Origin: Flavobacterium dankookense
Lineage (GTDB): Bacteria; Bacteroidota; Bacteroidia; Flavobacteriales; Flavobacteriaceae
NCBI RefSeq assembly: GCF_004362665.1
Contig: NZ_SNXR01000013.1
Coordinates: forward strand, 1 to 64,000
Direction: 5' to 3'
Length of the DNA: 64,000 nt
Under the pieces are notes generated by a model. It had not been told where the DNA came from, did not search any database, and saw only the letters and a list, made by a program, of their open reading frames with translations. The translations under genes were made by a program, and so were the position numbers. Within the stretch, counting starts at the first letter, position 1, and every line of letters starts with the position of its first letter. This document shows, piece after piece, positions 8,540 through 17,743 of the stretch.

Positions 8540-10153
8540 ATGAAAAACGTCCAATCAATTATCCTTTTACTAGTAGTTCAATTCGCCTTTGCACAAAATA
8601 AACAGCCAAAATTGGTTGTTGGAATTGTAATCGACCAAATGAAAATGGAATATTTATACCGTTTCAATAGTGATTTTTCTGAAAATGGTTTTAAACGATT
8701 AATGAACGAAGGATATACGTTTCATAACATGCATTATAACTACATGCCAACTTATACTGCACCTGGACATGCTTCTATTTATACAGGAACAACACCAGCA
8801 ATGCACGGAATTGTTAGTAATGAATGGTTTCACAGAACCTTAAAAAAAGAAGTGTATTGTACAGATGATGACTCTGTGGCTACTTTAGTTTCGGGAACTG
8901 AGAAAGAAGGTAAAATGTCTCCAAAAAACCTTCAAACTACTACGATTACAGACGAACTAAAATTAGCTACCAATTTCAAAGGAAAAGTTATTGGGATGAG
9001 TATTAAAGATAGAGGAGCAATTTTACCAGCTGGGCATTTTGCCGATTGGGCATTTTGGTATACTAAAACTGGCAACTTTATTTCGAGTTCGTTCTATGGA
9101 AAAGAATTACCTAGTTGGGTAACCGAATTCAATAACGAAAAACAATATGAAACCTATTTAACTAAAGGTTGGAACTTGCTGAAGCCTATCGAAACCTACA
9201 ATGAAAGTTTAGTAGATGACAATCCTTATGAAGGTAAACTGTATAAAAAACCACCTGTTTTTCCTTATGATTTAAAAGGAATGTATGAAGGAAATGATGC
9301 AGGTGTTTTGAGAGTAACACCTTTTGGTAACGATGTTTTGGCAAATTTAGCCAAAAGAGCCATAGAAAAAGAATCGCTTGGAAAAGATGATGTTACCGAT
9401 TTTCTTGCGGTAAGTTTTTCATCAACAGATTATATTGGACATACTTTTGGTCCACGTTCAATTGAAATTCAGGATACTTACTTGCGTCTGGATTTGACCA
9501 TTGCTGATTTTCTAAATTATCTTGACAAAACCGTCGGTAAAGGGAATTACCTCGTGTTTATGACTGCTGATCATGCTTGTGCCGAGAATTCATCGCACTT
9601 AAAAGACCACAAATATGAAGTGGACAATATTAGTTATAAAGATGTATCTAAAGATTTAACCGCGTTTTCTAATGCTACTTTCGGAGCTAATTTACTATTG
9701 AAATACGATAGTTATAATGTTCATTTAGATAAAGATATGATTAAATCAAAAGGACTAGATTTAGTTAAAGTGAAACAAAGCTTTAAAGACTTTTTATATA
9801 CTAAAAACTATGTTAAACGAGTATATACTGAGGAAGAAATACTAGCGTCATCGAGCAACGATCAATTATTGAGTTTTGTATACAAAGGATATGATCCAAC
9901 ACAAAATGGTGATTTGTATTTTGTATATAAACCCGGTTTTGTAGAATATTCTGCAACTGGCGCAACTCATGGTTCGCCTTATACTTATGACACCAATGTG
10001 CCGTGTATTTTCTATGGCTGGAATATTCCAAAAGGAAATTCACACGACAAAAAAGTGATTACTCAAATTGCACCAACTTTAGCGCAGAAACTAAAAATCA
10101 CTTTGCCTAATGCTACTGATAGTAATGTTTTGGAAGAAGTTTTAAGGAACTAG
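8540..10153 (+). CDS. pafA: PafA-type alkaline phosphatase
   Basis: A 537-residue periplasmic phosphomonoesterase of the alkaline phosphatase superfamily. The signal peptide is probably cut after Ala18 (FAFA-QN). Residues match the PafA active site at a constant offset of 6: Asp32 (metal), Thr73 nucleophile in YTAPGHASIYTGT, Asn94 in VSNEW, and Lys156/Arg158 in SIKDR. Metal ligands follow in STDYIGHT, TADHACAENSSH and ATHGSPY. Family knowledge: PafA releases phosphate from diverse phosphomonoesters and is a main phosphatase of Bacteroidota. The ATG at 8540 is preferred over the upstream TTG because it gives a clean signal peptide and the TTG lies in the -7 element. The gene is monocistronic between two terminators. 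No phosphate-responsive box could be recognised. Confidence 0.93.
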   Translation: MKNVQSIILLLVVQFAFAQNKQPKLVVGIVIDQMKMEYLYRFNSDFSENGFKRLMNEGYTFHNMHYNYMPTYTAPGHASIYTGTTPAMHGIVSNEWFHRTLKKEVYCTDDDSVATLVSGTEKEGKMSPKNLQTTTITDELKLATNFKGKVIGMSIKDRGAILPAGHFADWAFWYTKTGNFISSSFYGKELPSWVTEFNNEKQYETYLTKGWNLLKPIETYNESLVDDNPYEGKLYKKPPVFPYDLKGMYEGNDAGVLRVTPFGNDVLANLAKRAIEKESLGKDDVTDFLAVSFSSTDYIGHTFGPRSIEIQDTYLRLDLTIADFLNYLDKTVGKGNYLVFMTADHACAENSSHLKDHKYEVDNISYKDVSKDLTAFSNATFGANLLLKYDSYNVHLDKDMIKSKGLDLVKVKQSFKDFLYTKNYVKRVYTEEEILASSSNDQLLSFVYKGYDPTQNGDLYFVYKPGFVEYSATGATHGSPYTYDTNVPCIFYGWNIPKGNSHDKKVITQIAPTLAQKLKITLPNATDSNVLEEVLRN

Positions 10154-10161
10154 TCAAAAGT

Positions 10162-10190
10162 AAAGACTGCTTTTAAGTAGTCTTTTTTTT
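10162..10190 (+). terminator. Terminator of pafA
   Basis: A stem from AAAGACTGC (10162-10170) with GTAGTCTTT (one G.T pair), a short T-rich loop, and 8 or more T. It lies 8 bases after the pafA stop. The minus-strand DUF3667 gene ends just beyond it and may use the same hairpin. Confidence 0.75.
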
Positions 10191-10196
10191 TAAAAG

Positions 10197-10991
10197 TTAT
10201 TTTGGCTGTGGCGCTAATTTCAACAATCCTTCTGGACCAGAAATAATTAATGTTCCTATGATGAAAATGAATATTAAAGCAACATACAAAATAAAGCCAA
10301 TAAGGATAAAGAAAACTACTTTAACAATAATATCACCAATGCTTTTTTCAGGATAGAATTCTTTATAAAACCAAACCATGATTACAGGAATGGAAAATAT
10401 AGACAACAAGGAAATAATCATATAAGTAGTAAGATGACCATCTTTTAAAAAAAATAATATTGGATAGAGAATCAAAATGCAATAAATCGTATAACAGCAC
10501 TGAATATAAGCATTCATGATAATGTGCTCATAGTAATTATTATTCCAACGTTTTAATAATAAGTAGGTTACCACGGAAATTAAAGGAATTGCCAAGAGCA
10601 TAACCAACGAATTGTAGTTGGAAAGGAATGACATATACTCGTTGATAGCCGATTTATTTATGTTTTGTTTATCATAAGTTTGTTCCATTATTTTAGATAC
10701 ATTCAATATTTTAAACGAAATAAATGAAGAAATACCACTCAAAACAAAGGCAAGCATAAGTGGTTTGTAATGGTTGACACGATTACCTTCAATAAATTCT
10801 TTGGCGGTTTTCCCTGGATTTCTAAGAACATTTTTTGCAGAATAGAAAAAACCTTTATTGGTGTGCAAAAAAATGTATTGTATTTCGTCAATCAAGTACT
10901 TTTTATCAATACGCTTGAATTTCTTTTGTCCACAATTATTACAAAAATTACTAGCTACTAAACTGCCACAGTTTTTACAGTTGTCTTCCAT
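10197..10991 (-). CDS. DUF3667 family membrane protein with N-terminal zinc ribbon
   Basis: A 264-residue protein starting with a CxxC-x8-CxxC zinc ribbon (Cys5, Cys8, Cys17, Cys20, ending CGQ). A family-typical segment follows (YIFLHTNKGFFYSAKNVL, RNPGKTAKEFIEGNR, HYKPLMLAF), then about five hydrophobic helices. This matches DUF3667, common in Flavobacteriia, with no established function. The ribbon faces the cytoplasm if the N-terminus does. Convergent with pafA; upstream, a 16-base inverted repeat (11025-11040) lies 34 bases before the start. The family call is good; no role is proposed. Confidence 0.75.
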   Translation of the reverse strand: MEDNCKNCGSLVASNFCNNCGQKKFKRIDKKYLIDEIQYIFLHTNKGFFYSAKNVLRNPGKTAKEFIEGNRVNHYKPLMLAFVLSGISSFISFKILNVSKIMEQTYDKQNINKSAINEYMSFLSNYNSLVMLLAIPLISVVTYLLLKRWNNNYYEHIIMNAYIQCCYTIYCILILYPILFFLKDGHLTTYMIISLLSIFSIPVIMVWFYKEFYPEKSIGDIIVKVVFFILIGFILYVALIFIFIIGTLIISGPEGLLKLAPQPK

Positions 10992-11024
10992 TTCAGTGTT
11001 GATTTGATTAATTGACCAGAGAAT

Positions 11025-11040
11025 ATGTTAATTTTAACAT
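11025..11040. promoter_or_regulatory. Short inverted repeat upstream of the DUF3667 gene
   Basis: ATGTTAA-TT-TTAACAT, perfect 7-bp arms, in the short gap between the DUF3667 start (10991) and the lysA terminator. Its position would suit an operator, but it is AT-only enough to arise by chance. Confidence 0.25.
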
Positions 11041-11050
11041 CCAAAACTAC

Positions 11051-11083
11051 AAAAAACCCCGAAATAAATTCGGGGCTTTTTTT
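11051..11083 (-). terminator. Terminator of lysA
   Basis: Stem CCCCGAA (11057-11063) with TTCGGGG (11069-11075), a 5-base loop, flanked by A6 on one side and T7 on the other, so it can work in both directions. Read on the minus strand it lies immediately after the lysA stop codon (11082-11084), giving a G+C-rich hairpin followed by T6. Confidence 0.85.
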
Positions 11084-12287
11084 ATAATTCAATCATAATT
11101 TGATTTTGAAGTAAATCTTCAAATGTTTCTCGCTCTCTAATCAAATGACCTTTTCCATCTTTCCATAACACTTCGGCGGGTTTAAAACGCGAGTTGTAGT
11201 TTGATGCCATAGAAAAACAATAAGCACCAGCATTTCTGAAACACAAAGTATCACCTTCGTGAATTTCGGATATTTTACGGTTATTTGCAAAAGTGTCTGT
11301 TTCGCAAATATATCCAACAACAGTATAAAAACGTTCTTTCCCTTTTGGATTAGAAATGTTCTCAATAGTGTGTTGTGAACCATAAAACATCGGACGAATT
11401 AAATGGTTGAAACCACTATCAATACCTGCAAAAACTGTTGAAGTAGTTTGTTTTATTACATTTACTTTCGCCAAAAAATAACCTGCTTCACTCACTAAAA
11501 ATTTCCCAGGTTCAAATGCCAACGTCAACTCGCGACCATATTCTTTTTCAAAAGACAAAAATCGTTTGGTTAGTTTTTTTCCTAATTCTTCAATATTGGT
11601 TTCGATATCGCCTTTTTTATATGGTACTTTAAACCCAGAACCAAAATCCAGAAAATCTAAATCTTTAAATTGTTTTGCAGCATCAAATAAAATTTCGGCA
11701 GCATATAAGAATACTTCAATGTCCAAAATGTCCGAACCCGTATGCATGTGAATTCCATTGATATGCATTTTTGTATTTTCAACTATGCGAAGAATATGCG
11801 GAATTTGATATATGGAAATCCCAAATTTACTATCAATATGTCCAACAGAAATATTCTCGTTTCCACCAGCCATTACATGTGGATTAATACGAATACAAAC
11901 TGGAACTTTTGGATGTTTAGTGCCAAAATGTTCCAAAACCGAAAGATTATCGATATTAATTTGAACTCCAAGCGCGGCTACTTCTTCTATTTCTTCAAAT
12001 GAAACACCATTTGGAGTGAAAATGATTTTATCTGGAGTGAATCCTGCATGCAAACCCAATTGCACTTCTTGAATAGAAACGGTATCAAGTCCTGAACCTA
12101 AATTCTTCAGTAGCTTCAGAATTGAAATGTTTGACAAGGCTTTCATTGCATAGTTGATACGAAGCTTTTCTACCTTGGCAAAAGCATTAGTTAAACGATT
12201 GTACTGAAATTCTATTTTTTCAGCATCATACACATAAAGTGGATTCCCAAATTCGCGGGCCAATTGTTCTAATTCTGTCGGTTGCAT
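11082..12287 (-). CDS. lysA: Diaminopimelate decarboxylase
   Basis: A 401-residue PLP enzyme of the alanine-racemase fold that decarboxylates meso-diaminopimelate to L-lysine, the last step of lysine synthesis. Seen: the PLP lysine Lys49 in NYAMKALSN, the barrel motif HIDSKFGI, the phosphate loop FLDFGSGFKVPY, EPGKFLVSEAG, and the C-terminal active-site cysteine in GYICETDTF. Length fits the shorter Bacteroidota LysA type. The ATG at 12285-12287 is supported by a full promoter just upstream, so the gene is its own transcription unit, closed by a hairpin at its stop codon. Confidence 0.95.
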   Translation of the reverse strand: MQPTELEQLAREFGNPLYVYDAEKIEFQYNRLTNAFAKVEKLRINYAMKALSNISILKLLKNLGSGLDTVSIQEVQLGLHAGFTPDKIIFTPNGVSFEEIEEVAALGVQINIDNLSVLEHFGTKHPKVPVCIRINPHVMAGGNENISVGHIDSKFGISIYQIPHILRIVENTKMHINGIHMHTGSDILDIEVFLYAAEILFDAAKQFKDLDFLDFGSGFKVPYKKGDIETNIEELGKKLTKRFLSFEKEYGRELTLAFEPGKFLVSEAGYFLAKVNVIKQTTSTVFAGIDSGFNHLIRPMFYGSQHTIENISNPKGKERFYTVVGYICETDTFANNRKISEIHEGDTLCFRNAGAYCFSMASNYNSRFKPAEVLWKDGKGHLIRERETFEDLLQNQIMIEL

Positions 12288-12307
12288 AATTATAATTTAA
12301 ATTTATG

Positions 12308-12338
12308 CAAAGCTATCATTCCAAGTAGGGAAAAGCAA
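12308..12338 (-). promoter_or_regulatory. Consensus promoter of lysA (TTG-N20-TAGCTTTG)
   Basis: On the minus strand, TTG at 12336-12338, a 20-base spacer and TAGCTTTG at 12315-12308 match the Bacteroidota -33/-7 pattern. The expected transcript starts within about 15-20 bases of the lysA ATG. Confidence 0.7.
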
Positions 12339-12372
12339 GGAAAAAAATAACAGAATTCGTGCTTTTTGAAAG

Positions 12373-12792
12373 CTATTCTATGAATTCTAGTTGAAAACCA
12401 TCAGAGAAAGATTGATCGATAACTAATTTATTATTAACGATATCGATACAACCCATTTCAATTCCATCTATAGTGATAACATCATCACAAAGATTTGAAA
12501 CAGGATTATTCTCAATTTGGTATTCATAAACACCAGTTTCAAAACCATCATAAATAATACTGTCGTCAGGATTGTTATTTACAATTGTAACTGTGTTGTT
12601 CGAAGTATTAAAAGTCCAAACAATTGTTATTGGGTCAAAAGTATGATTGATACCAACTAATCCACCAGCAACTTTTGTTAAACGCCACTGACCATTAATT
12701 TGATTTTCGAAGTTATCGTTTCTTTCGTCATCATTACAGCTAAACTGTGTTAAAACTAGCAATAGTAATAAGGTTTTGTAAATTGTTTTCAT
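12373..12792 (-). CDS. Small lipocalin-like lipoprotein
   Basis: A 139-residue protein with a lipoprotein signal: a hydrophobic stretch, then QFSC with the lipid-bearing Cys at 19 followed by NDDE. The acidic run just after the Cys fits the Bacteroidota signal for export to the cell surface. The mature part begins INGQWRLTKVAGG and reads like the small beta-barrel lipocalin/META-like lipoproteins common in Flavobacteria (GxW near the start, TF/VTIVNN strands, two cysteines that could pair). Function unknown. It ends 58 bases upstream of the lysA -7 element, so read-through into lysA is possible but not needed. Confidence 0.7.
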   Translation of the reverse strand: MKTIYKTLLLLLVLTQFSCNDDERNDNFENQINGQWRLTKVAGGLVGINHTFDPITIVWTFNTSNNTVTIVNNNPDDSIIYDGFETGVYEYQIENNPVSNLCDDVITIDGIEMGCIDIVNNKLVIDQSFSDGFQLEFIE

Positions 12793-12916
12793 AAAATGTT
12801 TTTTACTTTAGGATGAAAAAAGAAAAAAATGGTTGCGCCAAATAGTTCAACGAATGTTAAAAATAATAATTGTACTAAATTGACATACATTTCTTTTTCG
12901 TTTGATACTAATTAAT

Positions 12917-12924
12917 TACTTTTG
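12917..12924 (+). promoter_or_regulatory. -7 promoter element for sucC
   Basis: TACTTTTG (TAnnTTTG) ends 32 bases before the sucC ATG at 12957. A GTG overlapping its last base is in frame with sucC but is rejected as a start because it lies in the promoter. Confidence 0.55.
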
Positions 12925-12956
12925 TGACACTTTATAAAGCAAATAAAAATTTCAAT

Positions 12957-14150
12957 ATGAACATTCACGAATATCAAGGAAAAGAAATATTAGCTAGTTA
13001 TGGCGTTAGAATTCAACGTGGAATTGTAGCAAACAGTCCAGTTGAGGCTGTGGCTGCTGCAAAACAACTAACAGCTGAAACAGGAACTGGTTGGCATGTT
13101 ATCAAAGCTCAAATTCACGCAGGTGGAAGAGGAAAAGGTGGTGGAGTTAAACTAGCAAAAAACTTGCAACAAGTAGAAGAAATTGCTGAACAAATCATTG
13201 GGATGCAATTAATCACGCCACAAACGCCACCAGAAGGTAAAAAAGTGCATAAAGTATTAATTGCGGAAGATGTTTATTATCCTGGTGAAAGTGAAACATC
13301 TGAGTTTTACATGTCTGTTTTATTGAACAGGGCAAAAGGTAGAAACATGATTATGTATTCAACCGAAGGTGGAATGGATATTGAAGAAGTAGCAGAACAC
13401 ACACCACATTTAATTTTTACAGAAGAAATTGATCCAGCTGTTGGATTGCAAGGTTTTCAAGCGAGAAGAATTGCTTTTAACTTAGGACTTTCTGGAAATG
13501 CTTTCAAAGAAATGGTGAAATTTGTTGATTCATTATACAATGCTTACATAGGTTGTGATGCTTCAATGTTCGAAATCAATCCAGTTTTAAAAACATCGGA
13601 CAACAAAATAATGGCAGTTGATGCTAAAGTAAATATTGATGATAACGCTTTGTTCAGACAACCAAAATATGCTGATATGCGTGACATTCGTGAAGAAAAT
13701 CCAATCGAAGTGGAAGCTAAAGAAGTTGGACTTAACTATGTTGATCTTGATGGAACTGTGGGTTGCATGGTAAACGGTGCAGGATTAGCAATGGCAACTA
13801 TGGATTTAATTAAATATGCCGGTTTTGAACCAGCAAACTTCCTTGACGTTGGTGGAACAGCTGATGCAAAACGTGTGGAAACAGCTTTCCGTATCATTTT
13901 GAAAGATCCAAACGTAAAAGCAATTTTAATCAATATTTTTGGAGGAATTGTACGTTGCGATAGAGTAGCACAAGGTGTTGTTGATGCTTATAAAAACATG
14001 GGTGATGCTATTAAAGTGCCAATCATTGTTCGTCTTCAAGGAACAAATGCAGAAATTGCAAAAGAGTTAATTGATAATTCTGGTATGCCAATTTTATCTG
14101 CAGTTCAATTCCAAGAAGCAGCAGATCAAGTCAAAGCAGCTTTATCATAA
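12957..14150 (+). CDS. sucC: Succinate-CoA ligase (ADP-forming) beta subunit
   Basis: A 397-residue TCA-cycle subunit with the SucC layout: N-terminal ATP-grasp (MNIHEYQGKEIL at the start, KAQIHAGGRGKGGGVKL glycine loop, FEINPV and VDAKVNIDDNA metal/nucleotide region) and a C-terminal flavodoxin-like CoA-ligase domain (GTVGCMVNGAGLAMATMD, FLDVGGTAD, NIFGGIVRCD). With SucD it interconverts succinyl-CoA and succinate with nucleotide phosphorylation. SucD is not adjacent, so the subunit genes are unlinked within this window. MNIHEYQ is the conserved N-terminus, which fixes the start at 12957. Own promoter and terminator. Confidence 0.96.
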   Translation: MNIHEYQGKEILASYGVRIQRGIVANSPVEAVAAAKQLTAETGTGWHVIKAQIHAGGRGKGGGVKLAKNLQQVEEIAEQIIGMQLITPQTPPEGKKVHKVLIAEDVYYPGESETSEFYMSVLLNRAKGRNMIMYSTEGGMDIEEVAEHTPHLIFTEEIDPAVGLQGFQARRIAFNLGLSGNAFKEMVKFVDSLYNAYIGCDASMFEINPVLKTSDNKIMAVDAKVNIDDNALFRQPKYADMRDIREENPIEVEAKEVGLNYVDLDGTVGCMVNGAGLAMATMDLIKYAGFEPANFLDVGGTADAKRVETAFRIILKDPNVKAILINIFGGIVRCDRVAQGVVDAYKNMGDAIKVPIIVRLQGTNAEIAKELIDNSGMPILSAVQFQEAADQVKAALS

Positions 14151-14175
14151 TTAAAAATTTATCTTCTTATATTTA

Positions 14176-14206
14176 AAAATCCTGAGTTTTAACTCAGGAT
14201 TTTTTA
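14176..14206 (+). terminator. Terminator of sucC
   Basis: Complementary arms 14176-14188 and 14191-14203 (core ATCCTGAGT/ACTCAGGAT) followed by a T run, 25 bases after the sucC stop. Confidence 0.85.
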
Positions 14207-14242
14207 TTACTTTTCGACACAATTAATTGATTTAAAGTTGTA

Positions 14243-15595
14243 ATGAAAAACAAGTTGTTTCCTTTTAAAAAGTCGGATATCCTTATCGTAGCTATCTCTT
14301 TATTAATGATGATAGTAGTATTAAATCTGCCTTTCAAAGCAAAACCATTTGGTGATATTACTTTTCATGAAGAAGCAAAAAATTTAGCTCTATATATAAA
14401 AGGTGCGGTTGACTATGATAAAGTTACAATCACAAAAGCGCCTGGACCTGTTTTCTTTTATACACCTGCTTATTTATTGGCATCATCAACAGCTACAGAT
14501 AATCAATTATGGGTTTATGGTGTAGTTTTTACATTTTTAATAATCACCATTAGCATGCTAATGATTTTTAGAATTGGTTCTAATTTGTTCTCAAAAGAAG
14601 TTGGATTGTTGAGTGTTTTACTATTTTTTATTTTTCCAATACATTGTTATTATTCTCTCGGTATTTTAGCCGAAGTTCCTGCTTTTTTCTCCCTTACAGT
14701 AGCTTTGTTTGGTTGGTCTATCTTGTTGAAAACGCCAGATAAATTCAAAGGATGGCTGTTTCTAATTTTAGGAGTTTGGTTTTTAATATTAAACCGACCT
14801 AATGCTATTTTGATTTTACCAATTGGATTTTTAGTAGTGATATATGCATTCTTTAAGAACAAAGATTTTTTTAAAACCTTTGCAAAAAAGCTGCTTATAA
14901 GCTTCTTTTGTATTGGTATCATGGGGTTTTTAACTTTGAAGTTGGCAAAAGCTATTTCAAGTTCTAAAACCTCAAGTGACCAAGTAGGATTATTATATTA
15001 TGTAGCATTTCAAGGAAGATTTCAGTTTAGAGAGGAACCATTTGATTTTAGATTTTGGGATGATACTGTTCGACCTGATAGCAAGGATTATCAAAATTGG
15101 AAGTCAACAGGAGCTATTTTATCAGCAAAGACGGAAAATGAAAACGTAACTTCAACTCAAGTCTACAAAGATTTTTTAATTGATGATGCAATGGAACATC
15201 CGATATGGTTTACTAGACAGTTTTTTGTTAAATCTCTTTATGGACATATTTATGTGATCAATAGTGTAAAACCCGAAACATTTAAAATCGGACCAATTAA
15301 AGGAGCAGCTTTTTATTGGATGTTTATTGCGCTAATCAATTCCGTTAATATTTTAATTATTATCGGTGCATTTGTGTTTATTCGAAAGCAAAAAAACTTG
15401 GTTAACTATTGGCCATTTTGGTCTATTATCATTGCGTTGCTGCTATTTCATGGTTTGACTTATATGGAACCGAGATACATGTTCCCAGCACGTGTTGCTT
15501 TATACATAATGAGTGCTGCAGGTTTGTATCAAATTAAATGGTTTCAAAAGAAAGTAAATTTTATTGCAAACTTTGCCTTGAATTCTCGTCTTTAA
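14243..15595 (+). CDS. GT-C type membrane glycosyltransferase (GT39/ArnT-like)
   Basis: A 450-residue protein with roughly ten hydrophobic helices. After the first helix comes an external loop with an acidic motif (FGDITFHEEAKNLA) and then KAPGPVFFYTPAYLL, the order found in polyprenyl-phosphate-sugar-dependent GT-C enzymes (PMT/ArnT superfamily). A further loop (EVPAF) and a positively charged amphipathic stretch follow. Such enzymes transfer a sugar from a lipid carrier to a protein or glycan on the periplasmic side. Acceptor and donor cannot be read. It stands alone between the sucC terminator and the histidine-kinase promoter. Start: ATG at 14243 before MKNKLFPFKKSD, 36 bases after the terminator. 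Confidence 0.7.
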   Translation: MKNKLFPFKKSDILIVAISLLMMIVVLNLPFKAKPFGDITFHEEAKNLALYIKGAVDYDKVTITKAPGPVFFYTPAYLLASSTATDNQLWVYGVVFTFLIITISMLMIFRIGSNLFSKEVGLLSVLLFFIFPIHCYYSLGILAEVPAFFSLTVALFGWSILLKTPDKFKGWLFLILGVWFLILNRPNAILILPIGFLVVIYAFFKNKDFFKTFAKKLLISFFCIGIMGFLTLKLAKAISSSKTSSDQVGLLYYVAFQGRFQFREEPFDFRFWDDTVRPDSKDYQNWKSTGAILSAKTENENVTSTQVYKDFLIDDAMEHPIWFTRQFFVKSLYGHIYVINSVKPETFKIGPIKGAAFYWMFIALINSVNILIIIGAFVFIRKQKNLVNYWPFWSIIIALLLFHGLTYMEPRYMFPARVALYIMSAAGLYQIKWFQKKVNFIANFALNSRL

Positions 15596-15636
15596 ATCAA
15601 ATTCTAATTCAAACTACTCAAATACTCATTTAGTAA

Positions 15637-15665
15637 TTGTTACTTCAAAGGAAATAGTACTTTTG
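15637..15665 (+). promoter_or_regulatory. Consensus promoter of the histidine-kinase gene (TTG-N18-TACTTTTG)
   Basis: TTG at 15637-15639, an 18-base spacer and TACTTTTG at 15658-15665, 27 bases before the ATG at 15693. The in-frame TTG at 15663 is inside the -7 element and so cannot be translated from this transcript. Confidence 0.7.
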
Positions 15666-15692
15666 TTAGAAATAGTGTTCAAACTGTTTCTA

Positions 15693-17657
15693 ATGAAGAA
15701 AAAATATCTTTTATCGGTTTGTTTTTTGTGGCTTTCAACCCTATTAATGAATGCTCAAAACACAAAGATTGACAGCTTACTTCTTGTTTTATCTAAAACT
15801 AGAAATGATATTGACAAAGCACAACTACTCAACGCTGTTGCTGATCAGTATAAAACTTCCGACCCAAAATTAATGTTAAACTATGCTAACAAAGCATTAG
15901 CATTAGCCAAAAAAATTGACTTCAAACTTGCCGAAGGAAATGCGTTGCTAAATATTGGTAATGCCAATATCATTTCGGGAAATTATAGTGTTGCTCTACA
16001 ATCATTTACTGAAGCACAACATCTTTTTGAAACGTTTGAAAACAAAACTATTGAAAAACAACAAGGACTTGCTAAAGCGTTAGGAAGTATTGGAATTGTT
16101 TTTTCGGAACAAAGTAATTATTCCAAAGCATTACAATATTATCTAAAAGCGGTAAAAATTTATGAGCAATTAAAAGACGAAGAAAAATGCGCCAAACTTT
16201 ATAACAACATCGGAATTGTTTATACTTCACAAGCTTCCGATTTTAAAGCGTTAACTTACTTTGTTAAAGCGCAAAAAATTCAAGAAAAAAGAAATGATGC
16301 TAATATAGGAATAACCTATACCAACATCGGTAATGGCTATTTGAAACAAAAAAACTTACCTAAAGCATTTGATTATTACACCAAAGCCAAATCATCATTC
16401 GATAAACACCCAAATCCAAGAGCTTTAGGCGAATGGCATAACAATGTTGGACTGTATTATAAATCAGCCAATCAGCCAGAAAAAGCAATTGAAAGCTGGA
16501 ATGCTGCTATTAAAACTTTCAAAACTATAGATGATAAATTTGGTGTTGCAGACAGTTATATTTATTTAAGTCAGCTGTTTTTAGAACAAAACAAATTGGC
16601 AATGGCAATGCAGAATGCAAAAAATTCATTGAATTTGGCGAAAGTAAGTAACGTTTTAGAACAAATAGTAATTTCAGAAAAACTACTAAGCGATATTTAT
16701 TCGAAGCAAAATAATCTTCCGTTAGCGTTTCAACATTTTAAATCTTATAGCCAAGCCAAAGACAGTTTGACCAACGAAGAACACATTCGCAGAAGCGTGG
16801 AAGAAGAACTATCATTTGATTTTGAAAAACGCGAAGCCATTCAGCAAAAAGAAATTGAAAAGAAAGAAGTATTGCTTCAAGAACAATCCAAGCAGAGCAA
16901 AATGGAATTATTTTTTGCTGCTATTTTCGGATTGTTACTCTTTGGAATTGGATTTTTAATTTACAGTAGAATTCAACTCAAAAAGAATTTAACACTTCAA
17001 AAAGAGTTAGCTGAATACGAACAAAAAGCCTTGCATTTGCAGATGAACCCACATTTTGTATTCAATTGTTTGGGTTCAATATCTAGTTTTATTGTTCAAA
17101 ACGGAACTGACTCCGCAATTAAATATTTATCCAAGTTTTCAAAACTGATGCGATTAACATTGGAATATTCCAAAGAAAGTTTAATCCCAATTGATAGAGA
17201 AATCGAGAGCTTACAAAACTACTTAGAACTAGAGCAATTGCGTTTCAATAACAAATTTACTTTTAGTATTTATAAAAGCGATGCAATAGAAGACGATTTG
17301 GCATTGCCACCACTTTTGTTACAACCTTTTATAGAAAACGCCATCATTCATGGAGTAATTCCTAAGAAGGAAATAGGAAGTATTGCTGTTCGTTTTACGA
17401 TAGAAAAGGATAGTTTGCTTTGCACAGTCGAAGATAATGGAGTTGGTTTTCAACAGTCGCAGGCAGCAAAAGTAAACTCTGTAGTGGCGCACAAATCAAT
17501 GGCATTGGATATTACCAAAAAGCGTTTGGAAATGATAGAATCAACTACCAAACAAAAAACCAATTTTACTATTGAAGAAGTGAAATCCGATAACGAAATA
17601 AAAGGAACAAAAGTAGTTTTGAATTTACCGATTCAGTATTTGAGCAATAAGCCATAA
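15693..17657 (+). CDS. TPR-containing LytS-type sensor histidine kinase
   Basis: A 654-residue protein: signal sequence (MKKKYLLSVCFLWL to NAQN), a periplasmic array of about six TPR repeats (GNALLNIGNANI, LGSIGIVFSEQ, LYNNIGIVYTSQ, ITYTNIGNGYL, WHNNVGLYYK), a coiled linker (EKREAIQQKEIEKKE), one transmembrane helix (near residue 410), then the His_kinase domain with phospho-accepting His in LQMNPHFVFNCLGS, N-box LLLQPFIENAIIHG and G-box VEDNGVGF. In LytS-type kinases the His phosphorylates a LytTR regulator; the next gene is exactly that. The TPR sensor probably reads a protein or peptide in the periplasm; the signal is unknown. Downstream targets may include the LRR genes, but no site proves this. 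Confidence 0.9.
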   Translation: MKKKYLLSVCFLWLSTLLMNAQNTKIDSLLLVLSKTRNDIDKAQLLNAVADQYKTSDPKLMLNYANKALALAKKIDFKLAEGNALLNIGNANIISGNYSVALQSFTEAQHLFETFENKTIEKQQGLAKALGSIGIVFSEQSNYSKALQYYLKAVKIYEQLKDEEKCAKLYNNIGIVYTSQASDFKALTYFVKAQKIQEKRNDANIGITYTNIGNGYLKQKNLPKAFDYYTKAKSSFDKHPNPRALGEWHNNVGLYYKSANQPEKAIESWNAAIKTFKTIDDKFGVADSYIYLSQLFLEQNKLAMAMQNAKNSLNLAKVSNVLEQIVISEKLLSDIYSKQNNLPLAFQHFKSYSQAKDSLTNEEHIRRSVEEELSFDFEKREAIQQKEIEKKEVLLQEQSKQSKMELFFAAIFGLLLFGIGFLIYSRIQLKKNLTLQKELAEYEQKALHLQMNPHFVFNCLGSISSFIVQNGTDSAIKYLSKFSKLMRLTLEYSKESLIPIDREIESLQNYLELEQLRFNNKFTFSIYKSDAIEDDLALPPLLLQPFIENAIIHGVIPKKEIGSIAVRFTIEKDSLLCTVEDNGVGFQQSQAAKVNSVVAHKSMALDITKKRLEMIESTTKQKTNFTIEEVKSDNEIKGTKVVLNLPIQYLSNKP

Positions 17658-17743
17658 GCCATAAGCTCAAAGCCGAATTTGATAACGATAAAATAATAAC
17701 AAAGCATAAAGCTTACTGCTTAAAGCATAAAGCCAAAAAACAT
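17658..17743. repeat. Low-complexity AAGC/CATAA-rich spacer between kinase and regulator genes
   Basis: The 86-base gap is built of short direct repeats (ATAAGCC twice from 17648, AAAGCATAAAGC twice at about 17702-17732). These look like slipped-strand expansion of a non-coding spacer. No hairpin terminator is present, so the two genes are probably co-transcribed. Confidence 0.5.

Noticed and set aside
17658..17743. Small gene or regulator site between kinase and response-regulator genes
   Set aside because: It consists of short AAGC/CATAA repeats with no coding features or balanced inverted repeat.
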